The notes: generated by a model from the letters alone, not told the origin. 64,000 bases of DNA from Blautia sp. (GCA_017475035.1 JAFVGK010000200.1:1-64000), one strand, 5' to 3'. Counted from the stretch's first letter, positions 17,498-28,060 are shown. A program made the numbers and translations.

Positions 17498-20400
17498 TTA
17501 CCTACTTCTTACTCTCCTCTTCCTCATCATCACGATCCCACAACATCCAACTGCTGTCAGAATCATACCGAGCAGGTAGATAAGGTTGGTTCCAGGGCCA
17601 CCTGTGTTCGGGAGGGCTGCGCCGGGGGTGTTCTTGACAGTAAAGATAGCATTGGTTGCAACTACTGTTTCATCCTCATCTGTTTCCGGATCATCAGCGA
17701 CTGCTGCCTGGGCTGCCGTAAATGTCACATTCCCTACCACTGTTTTCGTGGCATTCCAGTTCTTAGGATCAGAGCCTGCCGTTTTTTCTAACAGATATAT
17801 TACACCATCATCGACTTTGATGTAGAAGCATCCATCCCCCGTTATTACGTAACCGTCTGGAGTTTTCGTTTCTTTAATCTCATAATAGCCTTGTGTAAGA
17901 CCTTTGAAACCTGCCTCTCCGTTTGCATCTGTGATAACCGGATCACTCTCATCGCCATCATACTCAATACCATTGCCGCCAAGTTTATCCTTGATCTTAC
18001 GTATTGTGAATTTGGCATTAGGCAGCTTCGTTGTTGTATTGTTCTCATCCTCTTTGACGATGTCTAAATCCACTGTTTTCTGAACATATACATTGGTTAG
18101 GGACGCATTATTGAGTACTGCATTACTTTCATAAGACACCTCAAAGACATCTTCTTGCGCCGCAACACTGCTTGTAAATGTAACCACAGTCTTTCCTTCG
18201 CTATTTGTGCCGAAAGTAACTGTTTTTCCGCCATAACCAAAGCCTTCTGGATGTTCCTCAATACTAAACCAATAAATATGATGTTTCTTAAATCCACCCT
18301 GAGATGGCCATCCATTGATCACTGCTTGTCTTACAACCGTGTTAAGCGATTTCTTAGAAATTACCAGAGTTCCTTCATTTCCGGTCAGCTTTGATAACAG
18401 GATGTCGCCATCCTCAAGAATGTATTTCAATTCAGAGGGAGAATCAGAAGTATTCCTCAGATCTGTTACTTTATGCAGCTGGGCTGTTGGCGCAGTTACA
18501 GTAATAGTATGCCAATCTCCAGCTGTTTCCGTGATATCTGTCCCATTCAAAGTTGCCGCGGTAAAATCATACCCGGAAACGCTGTCATATTTCACCTCCT
18601 TGATTTTGAACCCTGTTGCTTCTGACGGAACATTGGTAATATGCCAGCTGAGTGTCAGTCCACTTGTGGTTTCAACAATCTTGATTCCATCAGCATTTGT
18701 TTCATTCTGTCCTTTCTTCAAAGAGATGGTTTTTTCAGACCCACTAAGAGAATATCCAACCACAACTTCGAAATCACTCGGAATTTCATCAACCGACGTA
18801 ATCCCAGAAAACGTCTTGACGATATCAAGAGTAATCTTATCCGGTCCATCAGTGTCATAATAGGAATTCGTAATAGTGGCTTGTGCTGAACTCTGACTGG
18901 CATCGGTGTCTCCCGCAGTTACATGGACAGTGACCTTGCCGTTTTCATTATCAACAGCACTTGTACTATTATCAGCACGCGATAAACCAATCAGCATGAG
19001 TCCATTTTTATTAATTTCCTCAATCGTATAATCGCCTTCCGAAAGCCCTGTAATGACAGCCGAAACACCATTCTGAGACTGTGCTGACGAAAGCCCTTCC
19101 TCTGAATCAGCTATTTTATAAGATGAAGCGACTCCGTCCGAGACGGTTATCTGTACATACTTTGTAACAGTCGGCGTGACTCCTTCTGCGCTGGTAATCT
19201 TGAATTTGTAATCTCCATCAACATGCTGTTTCTGTTCAGCTGTTGTAGGTGTGTTTCCATTGTCGAGAGCAATTTTTGTAAGCTTAAGGGATCCCAGTTT
19301 TTCATAAATATTATAAACGTAGAATTCCAGGAATCCTTCTTTCTTATGCTCGCCGTTTAATTTGATGAAATTCCCTGCCACCTCCGGGATACTTGCATAA
19401 CTACCATTATCCCTTATAAACTCTTCCGTTATATGCATTGCTTTAGGATGCAATGTTTTATTACTGTACTCATCATGACTGCCATCATCATCATCTCTCC
19501 TGACATACTCTGTCTCAATGTACGTCTTAACATATGTCCATTCCGCTCCGCTCTTATCAGTTACCGTCTCCGGAAGCGAGTCCTCATCATGTTTTTCGAC
19601 AATATAATACATGGCATCAGTGGCATTAAAGTCAAACACAATTGCCGAGCCAGTGTCATCAACAGTCAGCCTTTTTGTACGCCAATATGTATATCCGTCA
19701 TGTAAAGTAGAATCACGGGAATCTGACTGCCAATCCGGATGATTTAGACTGTCTACGACATGAAGTCCTGTAACCCCATTCTTTTCATCGTTAGATGCAT
19801 TACGTTTTTCATAAATATCAAAATAATTGGTTACTGGTGTACTGAGCTCTATACGGTTTCCCTCTTCATCCATGATTACCTTTGTAATTTCCAGAGCGAC
19901 AAGAGGAGAATCAGGATTTTCCGCATCTCCACCAAGTACAAAATCCATTCCGCTTAGATTACTGCTGTCAACACCACCAGCTCTCCATGCTGCCTCACCA
20001 TCAGTCGATGCATAGTGCACTGCAGGGCATTCATTCCCATTGTCCCAGTAATTAAAGCTGGCTGAGAAAGCCACATCTACTGTGACAGTAATGGCATTTC
20101 CATCTTCATCGTAAAGCTGACCCAGTTCGGGATCTATAAGATTATATGTAAGCGGTTTAACAACTGTTACAGTATACTCCACTTTATTATTAAGCCGAGC
20201 AGTACGAACATTGTTTCGATAAGTAGTATTCTGCGAATATCTGCCACCATCTATAGTCTCATATTCAGTTCCTCTAAGATCCGCCACCAAAAATGAGCCT
20301 TCTATACGCACCTGATCCGCACTTAATGATGTATGAACGTTTCCAGAGAACCCTGTAATATAAAAAGCATCATTCAGGTTTTCTCCATTATCAGCTCGTA

Positions 20401-23400
20401 CCGCAGTAATTGTTGCACGTTTCATATCCTCAGACGTGATCTTCAGTTGTGATGGATCAACCATCTGAGCTTTCGAAAGCTCAAGCTTAGTGTTAGATGT
20501 AACTACTTTTATTGGATCCTCGCTATCGCCATTCTCTCCGTAATAGTTACCATACGCAAGAGGAATGCTTACATTAGCGCTTCCCTCAATCGAAACGTCT
20601 ATATGATCAACCGTATGTGTCAAATGGTTCGGTGCTTTTACTGCCGTTGGTGATGCAAAGACAAATTCCGCTGCATCACTAATATCCTTCTGACCCACAA
20701 GCCGAATAGGAACTCCGTTTTCATCAAGTTCTACCCCAAGATAGTTTTGGCCAGCATCCCACGCTCCGTGATAGATCTTGTATGTGTCTTTATCATCATT
20801 CGGGTCATTATAGATGTTCACAGCCGTTTGGCTTTCCAGTGCTCTTGTTTTATTTCCGTTTCTGTTGATATGGTTTGCAATTGATCCGTCCTGATTAGTA
20901 TAATCATATTGGACGTCAACATTGTTCGCGTTTTCTTCAGTAATCGCACCAGAAACGGAAGGATCCAGATATCTTCGGTACCAATCTGAAGCTGTTTGTC
21001 TCCACTCAAAACCTGTTTCTTTTGAGTTAAACCAGATATGCCCATTCGGGTTGTTCTGATTGACATTCCACAACATAGGATCATCAACTTCCACTGTTTT
21101 GGTCGCATCATCATATTTGACTTCCGTCAGACTTCCGTCATTATTTACAATATAATACTTATCCGCATATTTCACCAAAGTCATATATTGACCATTGTTC
21201 TGCATAACCGGCTGGCTGGAGAAATTCAAGGTAAGAAGTCCGTTATTAGTTGCGCCATGCCATCCTGCAAAAGCATTACCTGAATTGCCATTATGCTCAT
21301 CCAAATAATACGTAGTACCATCGCTTTGGGTTGACAGTCGATATGAATTTCCTTCGTTTGTAACAGTAAATGTCTGCGGATTACCTGACAAAGAAGCATT
21401 TGCCCGATCGGTGTTATTGTAATTTTTCGTTAAATTGAGGTACTTTTTTTGGTCATTTACAAGTGTGTAAATATAATACGTATTACCACTTGTGTCTTCA
21501 GGCTGCTCGAAGAACCATGTGGCCGCCTGTGAGACTGAAGTAGTTTTCCCAAACCCATTTGTATTATTGTTATTCTCAATTGGTGTAATGTTTGTGGTTA
21601 CATATCGCGAATCATGACTAATTGTAAAAGATTTTCCATCCAGATCTGTGACTGCAGGATCTGGTTGTGCTTCTGGTACAGTGATTACACCGTATACGGA
21701 GAACGACTCCGTCTCAAACAGGATATCCTCCCCGACTTCCACATCCATCAAAACCGGCACAGTGATATCATCGGATCTTGTGGCTTCAAAGTGAACCACA
21801 GCCAGTTTCTCCTCTTCTGGTGCATCCGCCAGTTCAATCTTAACCGTAACAAGTGCCTTCGGTTCAATTTTCTGTCCATCGGCGTGGATTTCAATATCGA
21901 AGAAACGGGCATAATTATCCGATACAGCGACTTCGCTTCCTGCCGCCTTCTCCATGGCCTTCTGATAATACTCAGCGTACTTCTCGTTTTCCCGAAGAAT
22001 TTCACTGACTTCCAGCTCAGCATCTTTCGGGATCTCAGCGCTATCATCGTAGGTCACAGTGATTTCCCATGTATCGCCCTTAGCGTCGATCACAGTCTTC
22101 TTCAGCTGATAGTCAGTCACCCTGATTTCAAAGACTTCACCCGTCTTCATCGTGACAGTCAGGCTCTCCGTACTCTCAAACGGAAGCATAGAAATCAAAG
22201 CCCAGTCCCCAGACTCGACTACTGTACTATTAATCTCCTCGATCTGCTCTTCCGTCAGCTCAGCCGAATACTGAACTTCCAGCCCTCTGCTCTCTTTAAT
22301 CCCTCCTACCGTACTCTCTTCATCAACCTTCCCAACCCATACAAGCTCAGGAGAGCTGAATATCACGCTCTCAACATCCGCGACAAATTCCCAAGTATCC
22401 TCGCTTACTACCACATCATCCAGCGTGAGTGCCGTTCCATCCTGATTCTCTATACCAGAGACTTCCATGGGCAATTGAACCCCCGTATTTTCAGCACTTT
22501 CAGGGCTGTTTTCATCCTGATTATCTATACTCGGCACTTCCCCGGGCAAGTTGATATCATCATTTTCCCCCGTTTTTGCGACTCCAAGCACCTCAATCAG
22601 GTCAGAAAAGCTGATAAATCCGCCGCCGGGGAGGGAAAACTCGTACATCCGTCCATCCACTTCCCAATGGAAGTCCACCGTATAAATAACGCCATACACA
22701 GAAAAACTATTCGCTTCAAAAGCTATTGTGTTTTTAGTATCTTCTGTTTTCTTTCCTTCCGAAGTCCCTTCTTCTTCGGCCTCATCAGTTGTCCCTGGTA
22801 TCGATGTTTCTACAGCCACATTTGCTTCCGGCAGCACGAGAGTTTCCGTATCCTCGGTTACTCCATTTTCCGCTTCGCCGGCGTTATTCCCGCCTTGGCT
22901 GTTCTCCGCCTCATTCACTCCTGTATCTGCGACATGATTTGCCTCTTCGCTGTTTTCTCCGTTCGATGTGGCATCGATTGTCGCGAGGACTTCAACCTTT
23001 GTTTCTTCTTCCTGCTCGTCAAAATGGACAATATTGGCTGCTGCCGTGTCGGCGCCTTCAACATTCACAGGCTGATCATAGATAATCTCCACGCGTACCG
23101 GACCGGTTGGTTCGATTTCCTTCCATTCGCCGTCTTCACCGGCAGCCATGATCTGAATATCGAAAAAGCGCGCATATTCCTTCGGCAAATCCTTACTTTC
23201 ATCTAAGCCAAGGGCAGATTTTGCCTGTGTAAGATATTCTGCGTATTCATCTGAATCATAGGCGATTTCTTCTGCCTCTACTCTTGCTCCGGCAGGAATC
23301 CCGGAAGCCGGAAGGTAGGTCACACGGACCTTGTAATCACTTCCGATGTATTCCAGGACTGCTGTCGTCGGCTCCACATACTCTGTCGTCTGGATCCATT

Positions 23401-25291
23401 CCGTGGTCTGCTCTGTACTGGTTTCTACAGTTGTCCATTCCGTCGTTATTTCAGTGGACGGCTCAAATGTAGTCCATTCTGTCACTCTTTCTGTCGTAAA
23501 TTCTGACACCGGCTCGAAGGTCGTCCATTCTGTAGTATCCTCCGTCGTCTGTTCTGCCATCTGTTCGAAGGTCGTCCATTCCGTCATTCCCTCCGTCGTC
23601 TGCTCTGCCATCTGTTCGAAGGTCGTCCATTCCGTCATTCCCTCTGTCGTCTGCTCTGTCAACGTTTCAGAGGTTGTAGATTCTGCCATGCCTTCCGTTG
23701 TCTGCGCTGTCATTGACTCGATGGCTGTCCATTCTGTCGTGATTTCCGTGGACTGTTCAACCATTGTCGCTTCTGTCGTCACTTGTTCAGGTCGCTCAAC
23801 TGATACTTCTTCGGTCGTGATCTCTGCAGTACGTTCATTCAACGGCTCTCCAGTCGTTTCTTCCGCAGACTGCGCGACGGATGTGTCTTCTGTTTGCAAT
23901 TCTGTAGTCTGTTCGCTGATCGTGTATTCGATTTCAGAGATGATTTCCGTAATCGGCTCTACAGTTGTCTCTACCTCATCGGCTTCTGCGATTTCTTCGC
24001 CTGCATCATCGCTTTCGCCTTGTTCTGCATCCTCTCCTGCATCAGTCTCGTTTTCGCCTTCTTTTTCAGCCAGTGCCTCCCTGTCTTCATCGAGCACCAA
24101 AACAAATGCTTCCGTAGTTATTTCCGTTGTGGTCTCTGCAACCGATAATTCTGTTGTTTCCTCAACAGTGGTGCTTTCTCCGAAGCTCTCCTCGAATTCA
24201 TTCCCGTTTTCTGTTTTGCCGGGAACCTCCGCAACATTTTCTCCCTCTATTTCAGCCGGAAGGGCAGCACCTCCATCGGAGCCACTGTCAAAGCCAGGTT
24301 CCTGATCGTCAGATTCACCTGAGGAGAAAAGATCCTCGCCTGCTGCAGCCAACTCAAAGGCTTCCTCGCCGCCTGTCCCGATAAAGAAGGTGAGAGAATT
24401 GTTGTCTTCGTCGTTCTTGTTTCCTTCCGGAATGATGTCGGTATTTTCCTCTGCGATCTCTGAACCAAACATCTCCTCCGGGTCTGTAGCGAAATCATCC
24501 GAAGCTCCAATCCCATCGATCACGGCAATATCTTCCGAAATCTCTCCGGTAAAGAAATCTTCCACTGCCCCGACTTCCTCAGGCAGTTCCTCGCCCTTTG
24601 AAGCGTAGCAGGAATCATCATGTACGTGCTCCTCTCTACCGCAAATCAGAATTCTCCTGTCGGGGACAAAAGAATAGCATTCTTCACCGTGCTGGTGCGC
24701 AATCACTTCCGGCTTCCCGCAGATCAGATTTCCATAAACATCATAGCATTCCTCTGCGTGAACATGAGGAGTCACCTCACCCTTTCCGCATAATGGAACC
24801 GCTGCCGTTGAGGATGAAAACAGATCCGTACCCTCGTAAATGCCAAAATCCTCTTCTGCTGAAGTAAAAGCATCCGCCGTGCCAAATCCGTCATAGACCG
24901 CTGTAGAGCCGAACAGATCCTGTTCCTCAACGCCAAAGCATGCTGCAGTATGCACATGTTCTTCGATCTCCTGCAGCGGGCAGATCAGCCTTCCTTCTGT
25001 ATCATAGCAATTTCCATCGTGTTTGTGCAGAATGATCACGCCTCCCACCTGCGTATACGGGCAGTTCAATACTCGCTGATAGGTCGTTTCATAACACTGA
25101 TCATTATGAATATGCTCTTCTTTCCCGCATACAATGTCCTTTGTCATCGTAATCGCAGGAAGGATCAACAGATATGTGGTAATAAATACAATCACTGCCG
25201 CAATCGCAGTCACTCCCCGGTTCCATGGTTTTTTCCGATATACCTTGTCCATGATTTCACGAAATACATTGTCCTTCTTCTGTCTAACCAT
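17498..25291 (-). CDS. Giant LPNTG-anchored surface protein 1 (Cna_B/SpaA-like, Thr-Glu stalk)
   Basis: The protein has 2597 residues. A basic N-terminus and signal-anchor helix (about 25-48) are followed by His/Cys motifs of the form E-H-x-H-x(3-4)-C-Y (about 55-240), for example EEHIHNDQCY and EEHVHDDSCY. Next come an acidic region and a Thr/Glu-rich stalk with 17-residue repeats (about 510-640). A domain starting YKVRVTYLPASGIPAG (about 650) has a divergent second copy near 1070. A large extracellular region follows, with Cna_B-like domains near 2000, 2150 and 2410 (LPNAKFTIRK, ETKTPDGYVI). The sorting signal is LPNTGG, a TM helix and a basic tail RKRRVRSR. The mature protein should be linked to peptidoglycan by sortase A; isopeptide cross-links are plausible in the Cna_B parts. 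AAAGGAGGGG fixes the start. A near-identical block is shared with the gene at 30657-37121. Confidence 0.93.
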   Translation of the reverse strand: MVRQKKDNVFREIMDKVYRKKPWNRGVTAIAAVIVFITTYLLILPAITMTKDIVCGKEEHIHNDQCYETTYQRVLNCPYTQVGGVIILHKHDGNCYDTEGRLICPLQEIEEHVHTAACFGVEEQDLFGSTAVYDGFGTADAFTSAEEDFGIYEGTDLFSSSTAAVPLCGKGEVTPHVHAEECYDVYGNLICGKPEVIAHQHGEECYSFVPDRRILICGREEHVHDDSCYASKGEELPEEVGAVEDFFTGEISEDIAVIDGIGASDDFATDPEEMFGSEIAEENTDIIPEGNKNDEDNNSLTFFIGTGGEEAFELAAAGEDLFSSGESDDQEPGFDSGSDGGAALPAEIEGENVAEVPGKTENGNEFEESFGESTTVEETTELSVAETTTEITTEAFVLVLDEDREALAEKEGENETDAGEDAEQGESDDAGEEIAEADEVETTVEPITEIISEIEYTISEQTTELQTEDTSVAQSAEETTGEPLNERTAEITTEEVSVERPEQVTTEATMVEQSTEITTEWTAIESMTAQTTEGMAESTTSETLTEQTTEGMTEWTTFEQMAEQTTEGMTEWTTFEQMAEQTTEDTTEWTTFEPVSEFTTERVTEWTTFEPSTEITTEWTTVETSTEQTTEWIQTTEYVEPTTAVLEYIGSDYKVRVTYLPASGIPAGARVEAEEIAYDSDEYAEYLTQAKSALGLDESKDLPKEYARFFDIQIMAAGEDGEWKEIEPTGPVRVEIIYDQPVNVEGADTAAANIVHFDEQEEETKVEVLATIDATSNGENSEEANHVADTGVNEAENSQGGNNAGEAENGVTEDTETLVLPEANVAVETSIPGTTDEAEEEGTSEGKKTEDTKNTIAFEANSFSVYGVIYTVDFHWEVDGRMYEFSLPGGGFISFSDLIEVLGVAKTGENDDINLPGEVPSIDNQDENSPESAENTGVQLPMEVSGIENQDGTALTLDDVVVSEDTWEFVADVESVIFSSPELVWVGKVDEESTVGGIKESRGLEVQYSAELTEEQIEEINSTVVESGDWALISMLPFESTESLTVTMKTGEVFEIRVTDYQLKKTVIDAKGDTWEITVTYDDSAEIPKDAELEVSEILRENEKYAEYYQKAMEKAAGSEVAVSDNYARFFDIEIHADGQKIEPKALVTVKIELADAPEEEKLAVVHFEATRSDDITVPVLMDVEVGEDILFETESFSVYGVITVPEAQPDPAVTDLDGKSFTISHDSRYVTTNITPIENNNNTNGFGKTTSVSQAATWFFEQPEDTSGNTYYIYTLVNDQKKYLNLTKNYNNTDRANASLSGNPQTFTVTNEGNSYRLSTQSDGTTYYLDEHNGNSGNAFAGWHGATNNGLLTLNFSSQPVMQNNGQYMTLVKYADKYYIVNNDGSLTEVKYDDATKTVEVDDPMLWNVNQNNPNGHIWFNSKETGFEWRQTASDWYRRYLDPSVSGAITEENANNVDVQYDYTNQDGSIANHINRNGNKTRALESQTAVNIYNDPNDDKDTYKIYHGAWDAGQNYLGVELDENGVPIRLVGQKDISDAAEFVFASPTAVKAPNHLTHTVDHIDVSIEGSANVSIPLAYGNYYGENGDSEDPIKVVTSNTKLELSKAQMVDPSQLKITSEDMKRATITAVRADNGENLNDAFYITGFSGNVHTSLSADQVRIEGSFLVADLRGTEYETIDGGRYSQNTTYRNNVRTARLNNKVEYTVTVVKPLTYNLIDPELGQLYDEDGNAITVTVDVAFSASFNYWDNGNECPAVHYASTDGEAAWRAGGVDSSNLSGMDFVLGGDAENPDSPLVALEITKVIMDEEGNRIELSTPVTNYFDIYEKRNASNDEKNGVTGLHVVDSLNHPDWQSDSRDSTLHDGYTYWRTKRLTVDDTGSAIVFDFNATDAMYYIVEKHDEDSLPETVTDKSGAEWTYVKTYIETEYVRRDDDDGSHDEYSNKTLHPKAMHITEEFIRDNGSYASIPEVAGNFIKLNGEHKKEGFLEFYVYNIYEKLGSLKLTKIALDNGNTPTTAEQKQHVDGDYKFKITSAEGVTPTVTKYVQITVSDGVASSYKIADSEEGLSSAQSQNGVSAVITGLSEGDYTIEEINKNGLMLIGLSRADNSTSAVDNENGKVTVHVTAGDTDASQSSAQATITNSYYDTDGPDKITLDIVKTFSGITSVDEIPSDFEVVVGYSLSGSEKTISLKKGQNETNADGIKIVETTSGLTLSWHITNVPSEATGFKIKEVKYDSVSGYDFTAATLNGTDITETAGDWHTITVTAPTAQLHKVTDLRNTSDSPSELKYILEDGDILLSKLTGNEGTLVISKKSLNTVVRQAVINGWPSQGGFKKHHIYWFSIEEHPEGFGYGGKTVTFGTNSEGKTVVTFTSSVAAQEDVFEVSYESNAVLNNASLTNVYVQKTVDLDIVKEDENNTTTKLPNAKFTIRKIKDKLGGNGIEYDGDESDPVITDANGEAGFKGLTQGYYEIKETKTPDGYVITGDGCFYIKVDDGVIYLLEKTAGSDPKNWNATKTVVGNVTFTAAQAAVADDPETDEDETVVATNAIFTVKNTPGAALPNTGGPGTNLIYLLGMILTAVGCCGIVMMRKRRVRSR
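23385..23770 (-). repeat. Coding repeats of the Thr/Glu stalk
   Basis: Roughly 51-bp units encode variants of QTTEGMTEWTTFEQMAE. Two adjacent units are almost identical in DNA (about 23550-23650), which makes this a site where copy number could change by slippage or recombination. A similar stalk is present in the second giant gene at about 34990-35360. Confidence 0.8.
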
Positions 25292-25440
25292 GGCCGTCCC
25301 CTCCTTTCAACATCAAAATTATATATAATTCCGGTGCAAAAAACCTGTTCTCACTCAAAGCCGATCTGCAGCGGGGAAGAGCTTTCCGATACGCCCCGGT
25401 ACGAGCCTGCGGCAGAGCAAGATCCCTGTAGCCTGTAAAT
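25292..25440 (-). promoter_or_regulatory. Conserved 5' leader of giant surface protein 1
   Basis: The leader shares a layout with that of the second giant gene: a C-G-G-A-A-A-G-C stem, a GCAG-T-G-C segment, an AGTNNGAACNGG block, T-run, then TTTTTTGCACCGGAAT and the Shine-Dalgarno. A -10-like TATATTAT sits near 25440. It may be a structured 5' untranslated region. No known riboswitch class could be assigned. Confidence 0.45.
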
Positions 25441-26077
25441 AATATAATATACTAACATCTGTTCGGATTGCGGCAGCGTTCATAGCCATTCAATCTGAAG
25501 GAATCATTTTGCACCAGAATGATTTCTTTATTTTTCACTTTTATCAACGCTTAGACGTCCTATAGTATATTTCTTCGATAATTCAAAATATTTTTTCTTT
25601 TGATCAGCTTCTTATCAAAAATTCAGCATAAAATATGGGAACCAACGAAAATTATAATTGTTTTATTATACCATATTTAAAGCAAATTGTCATTAAGAAT
25701 ATTATATAAACGAATAAAATTCGCAGGTACTTTATTGCTTTATCGTTTTATTGCTTTACCGATTTATCAGAGTATTTTTTTAATTTCATATGCTTGAAAT
25801 TGCAGATTTTATCAGCATTTCGTTTTCGTTTCCCACTTTTGTTTCCAAAATCGTTAGCAGCATATTATATATTTATCCTTCGTAAACCTCTGTCGACCCC
25901 GAATACAATAAAATGAGGGTTTTTACTTGTAAATGGGATAAAAGGCATATTAGTATATAGGTAATTATCGAGAAATATATCTGGATTAATCCCGGGCTTC
26001 AAAAATTGATATGAATGATGATTTCGTACATGAAAAATAGATACTGACAGACCAGAAGTGCGTGGAGAAAACGTATA
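25441..26077. other. AT-rich intergenic region
   Basis: No supported gene. It holds AT-rich promoter-like DNA and a short tandem repeat of TTTATTGCTTTA-type units at 25731-25770. A 75-codon open frame on the minus strand at 25865-26092 has no Shine-Dalgarno and overlaps the terminator of the neighbouring gene, so it was not accepted. Confidence 0.6.
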
Positions 26078-26130
26078 ACAAAAACGCAGCACAAGATCAC
26101 CGGGGATATTGCTCCCCGGAAATCCTGTGC
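26078..26130 (-). terminator. Terminator of the AAA-ATPase/PDDEXK gene
   Basis: On the minus strand GCACAGGAT (26122-26130) pairs with ATCTTGTGC (26089-26097), with inner G/C pairs CCGGGG/CCCCGG, followed by TGCGTTTTTGTT. Confidence 0.8.
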
Positions 26131-26186
26131 CGCAGGATTAATTTACTACGCCACTGTTTACTTTTACTTGAATGAGTGAATAATGA

Positions 26187-27857
26187 TTACAGCTTTTTGA
26201 TCATTGCGGATTTCCTGAAAAAAGAGATGCCATAGCAGATAATCTTTTCATATCCAGGCTCTATCGTTTTGGCATATCCTTTTTCAACGATCTGCTGTAT
26301 CGCTTCATCACACGCTGTGTCCATCCGGGCTGCGCTCTCCGCTTTTTTCACCTCAAAGATCATGACACGACGATTCTTACGATCCTTGACACGAATGTCA
26401 AATCTCCCTAAACCACTTTCCTTATTGGAATCCACCGAGTAACCGAGACCTACAAACAAACCTGCCATAAAAGCGTGATAATAATCCTCATGATAATCAT
26501 GGTAGCTGATGGTGTCCCACAGGAAGTCGCTGAGCTGTTTTACGGCGCCTTCGATATCTTCATCCCAGAATGACGCCATCAGCTCTTTCTGCCTGCTGTG
26601 GTCGAGAGTATCGGCAAACAACTTAACCACCGTATCCTCAAATATCCCCGCGATCTCCGCGTTAGGAATCTTCAACGCTGCCGTCTGGCCCTTGGCAAAA
26701 GGATCGGCTTTCGTCAGGTATCCTGTCATCAGGAGAATACTCCACAGGTTTTGTTCTGATTCATGCAGGGTATCATACGTCAACTCATCGGAAACGGTAA
26801 CGGTGATCGTACCGCCGTTCATAATAGTCTCGAACTTATCGGGGATTCCCCAGTCAGAATGATTGACAAAGTCTCTGATTACGCCATTGCTGCTGGTATT
26901 ACGCCAGTAATTTTTCGGCTCGGCATCCTCGCGGCGTAAAAGAGCCGCCACATAACTTGCGACATCCCAAGGGCAATATACCTGACTGTTGCCAAATACA
27001 TAGCCATCATACCATTTTCGGAAGATATCACCCTTATCAGAGCAGCCAGCCTCCGTAAGCAGACAATTCACTTCATCCTGGCTGAACCCAAAGTACTCTG
27101 AGAAATCTTCATCCAGCACAGAATATGACGCAAAGTTGTTCGTGCCGGTAAAGATGCTCTCCTTAGCTATCCGCAGGCAGCCTGTCGCTACGGCAAACTT
27201 CAGATACTCGTTTGTTTTCAGCGCATTGCTCAACATTCCCTTAATAACGTCAAGCATCTGCATATAATAGCGGTTCTGTGCCGTGTTCTTTTCGCCTGCT
27301 TTCGCCAGCGGCACATCGTACTCGTCGATAAGCAAAATCACAGGCCTGGCATACACGGCATTCATCATGCGCATGATGGTTTTGAGGGAAGATTTAATGG
27401 CAGCTGGTCCAACCTTCTTTCCCTTGAGCAGACTAAATGTGGCTTTGTCTATCGGGTCAATCATGTCGTTCTCAACGATCTCTGAATATTTGAAGCAAAA
27501 ATCAGATATTACACCTTGAAGGGCGACAAACGCACTCTCAAAATCCAGTCCATCAACATCCTTGAACGAAATGAACAGCACGGGATACTGGTTCATCCAT
27601 TCAGAACAGAACTCCTGATGCTTCGAGATGTCAAGCCCCTCGAACACAGCCTTGCTGTCGCGATTGATATCGAAGAAGCTCTCCATCATGCTCATGTTGA
27701 GCGTCTTGCCGAACCTGCGAGGCCGGGTGAACAATGTGACTTTATTGTTCGTCTGCCCCACCAGATCGTACAGCAGCTCTGTCTTATCCACATAGTAGAG
27801 GCCGGCTTTTCTGATCTCATCAAAGCTTTCATCTCCTATAGCGATTCTGATTGCCAT
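26187..27857 (-). CDS. AAA-ATPase-like protein with C-terminal PD-(D/E)XK nuclease domain (DUF1703 type)
   Basis: The 556-residue protein has the well-known gut-bacterial layout. An AAA-ATPase_like domain begins with YYVDKTELLYDL and the P-loop-like TRPRRFGKTLNMSMMESFFD (about 20-60), with a hhhhDE strand PVILLIDEYDVPLAKAGE near 165. A PDDEXK_9 domain lies at about 470-545, with GRFDIRVKDRKNRRVMIFEV followed by KK. The Asp and E-x-K are present. Function is not established; family members occur in large numbers in Bacteroidetes and Clostridia genomes and are suspected mobile or defence genes. The ATG at 27857 has GGAAGGAGG. A promoter and terminator make it a single-gene unit between the two giant surface-protein genes. 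Confidence 0.9.
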   Translation of the reverse strand: MAIRIAIGDESFDEIRKAGLYYVDKTELLYDLVGQTNNKVTLFTRPRRFGKTLNMSMMESFFDINRDSKAVFEGLDISKHQEFCSEWMNQYPVLFISFKDVDGLDFESAFVALQGVISDFCFKYSEIVENDMIDPIDKATFSLLKGKKVGPAAIKSSLKTIMRMMNAVYARPVILLIDEYDVPLAKAGEKNTAQNRYYMQMLDVIKGMLSNALKTNEYLKFAVATGCLRIAKESIFTGTNNFASYSVLDEDFSEYFGFSQDEVNCLLTEAGCSDKGDIFRKWYDGYVFGNSQVYCPWDVASYVAALLRREDAEPKNYWRNTSSNGVIRDFVNHSDWGIPDKFETIMNGGTITVTVSDELTYDTLHESEQNLWSILLMTGYLTKADPFAKGQTAALKIPNAEIAGIFEDTVVKLFADTLDHSRQKELMASFWDEDIEGAVKQLSDFLWDTISYHDYHEDYYHAFMAGLFVGLGYSVDSNKESGLGRFDIRVKDRKNRRVMIFEVKKAESAARMDTACDEAIQQIVEKGYAKTIEPGYEKIICYGISFFRKSAMIKKL

Positions 27858-27919
27858 TTTCCAGCCTCCTTCCACTGAATTTTCAGATTAGAATCTGTTT
27901 CTCACCGGCTGATGGATAA

Positions 27920-27948
27920 AGCATACCACTTTCGATATGTTTATTCAA
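27920..27948 (-). promoter_or_regulatory. Promoter of the AAA-ATPase/PDDEXK gene
   Basis: On the minus strand, TTGAAT (27943-27948), a 17-base spacer and TATGCT (27920-27925) lie about 65 bases upstream of the start codon. Confidence 0.75.
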
Positions 27949-27979
27949 GGAGTCATTCTTGCCAGACAGGGGTGCTTCA

Positions 27980-28060
27980 TCAACGGAGTTCATGATTACT
28001 AATCGGCTGCCGTGCCAGTTTGCTTATACCACTCACGCTAATCCTGCCGCGCTTCATCGT
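27980..28060 (-). repeat. Dispersed coding remnant, copy 1 (ends KLARQPISNHELR)
   Basis: On the minus strand this reads as the 3' end of a gene, ending KLARQPISNHELR and TGA. The same tail, KLAQQPFGYHELR and TGA, is found at 29933-30062. DNA identity continues for some bases past the stop. I do not recognise the parent gene. Confidence 0.6.

Noticed and set aside
21614-23206. 530-codon plus-strand frame inside giant surface protein 1
   Set aside because: Antisense to well-supported extracellular domains with a paralog; the composition reflects the opposite strand.
23346-24305. Plus-strand frame rich in V-V-S-S-V residues
   Set aside because: Shadow of the Thr/Glu stalk repeats on the other strand.
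25865-26092. 75-codon minus-strand frame in the intergenic region
   Set aside because: No ribosome-binding site, overlaps the terminator hairpin, no recognised motif.
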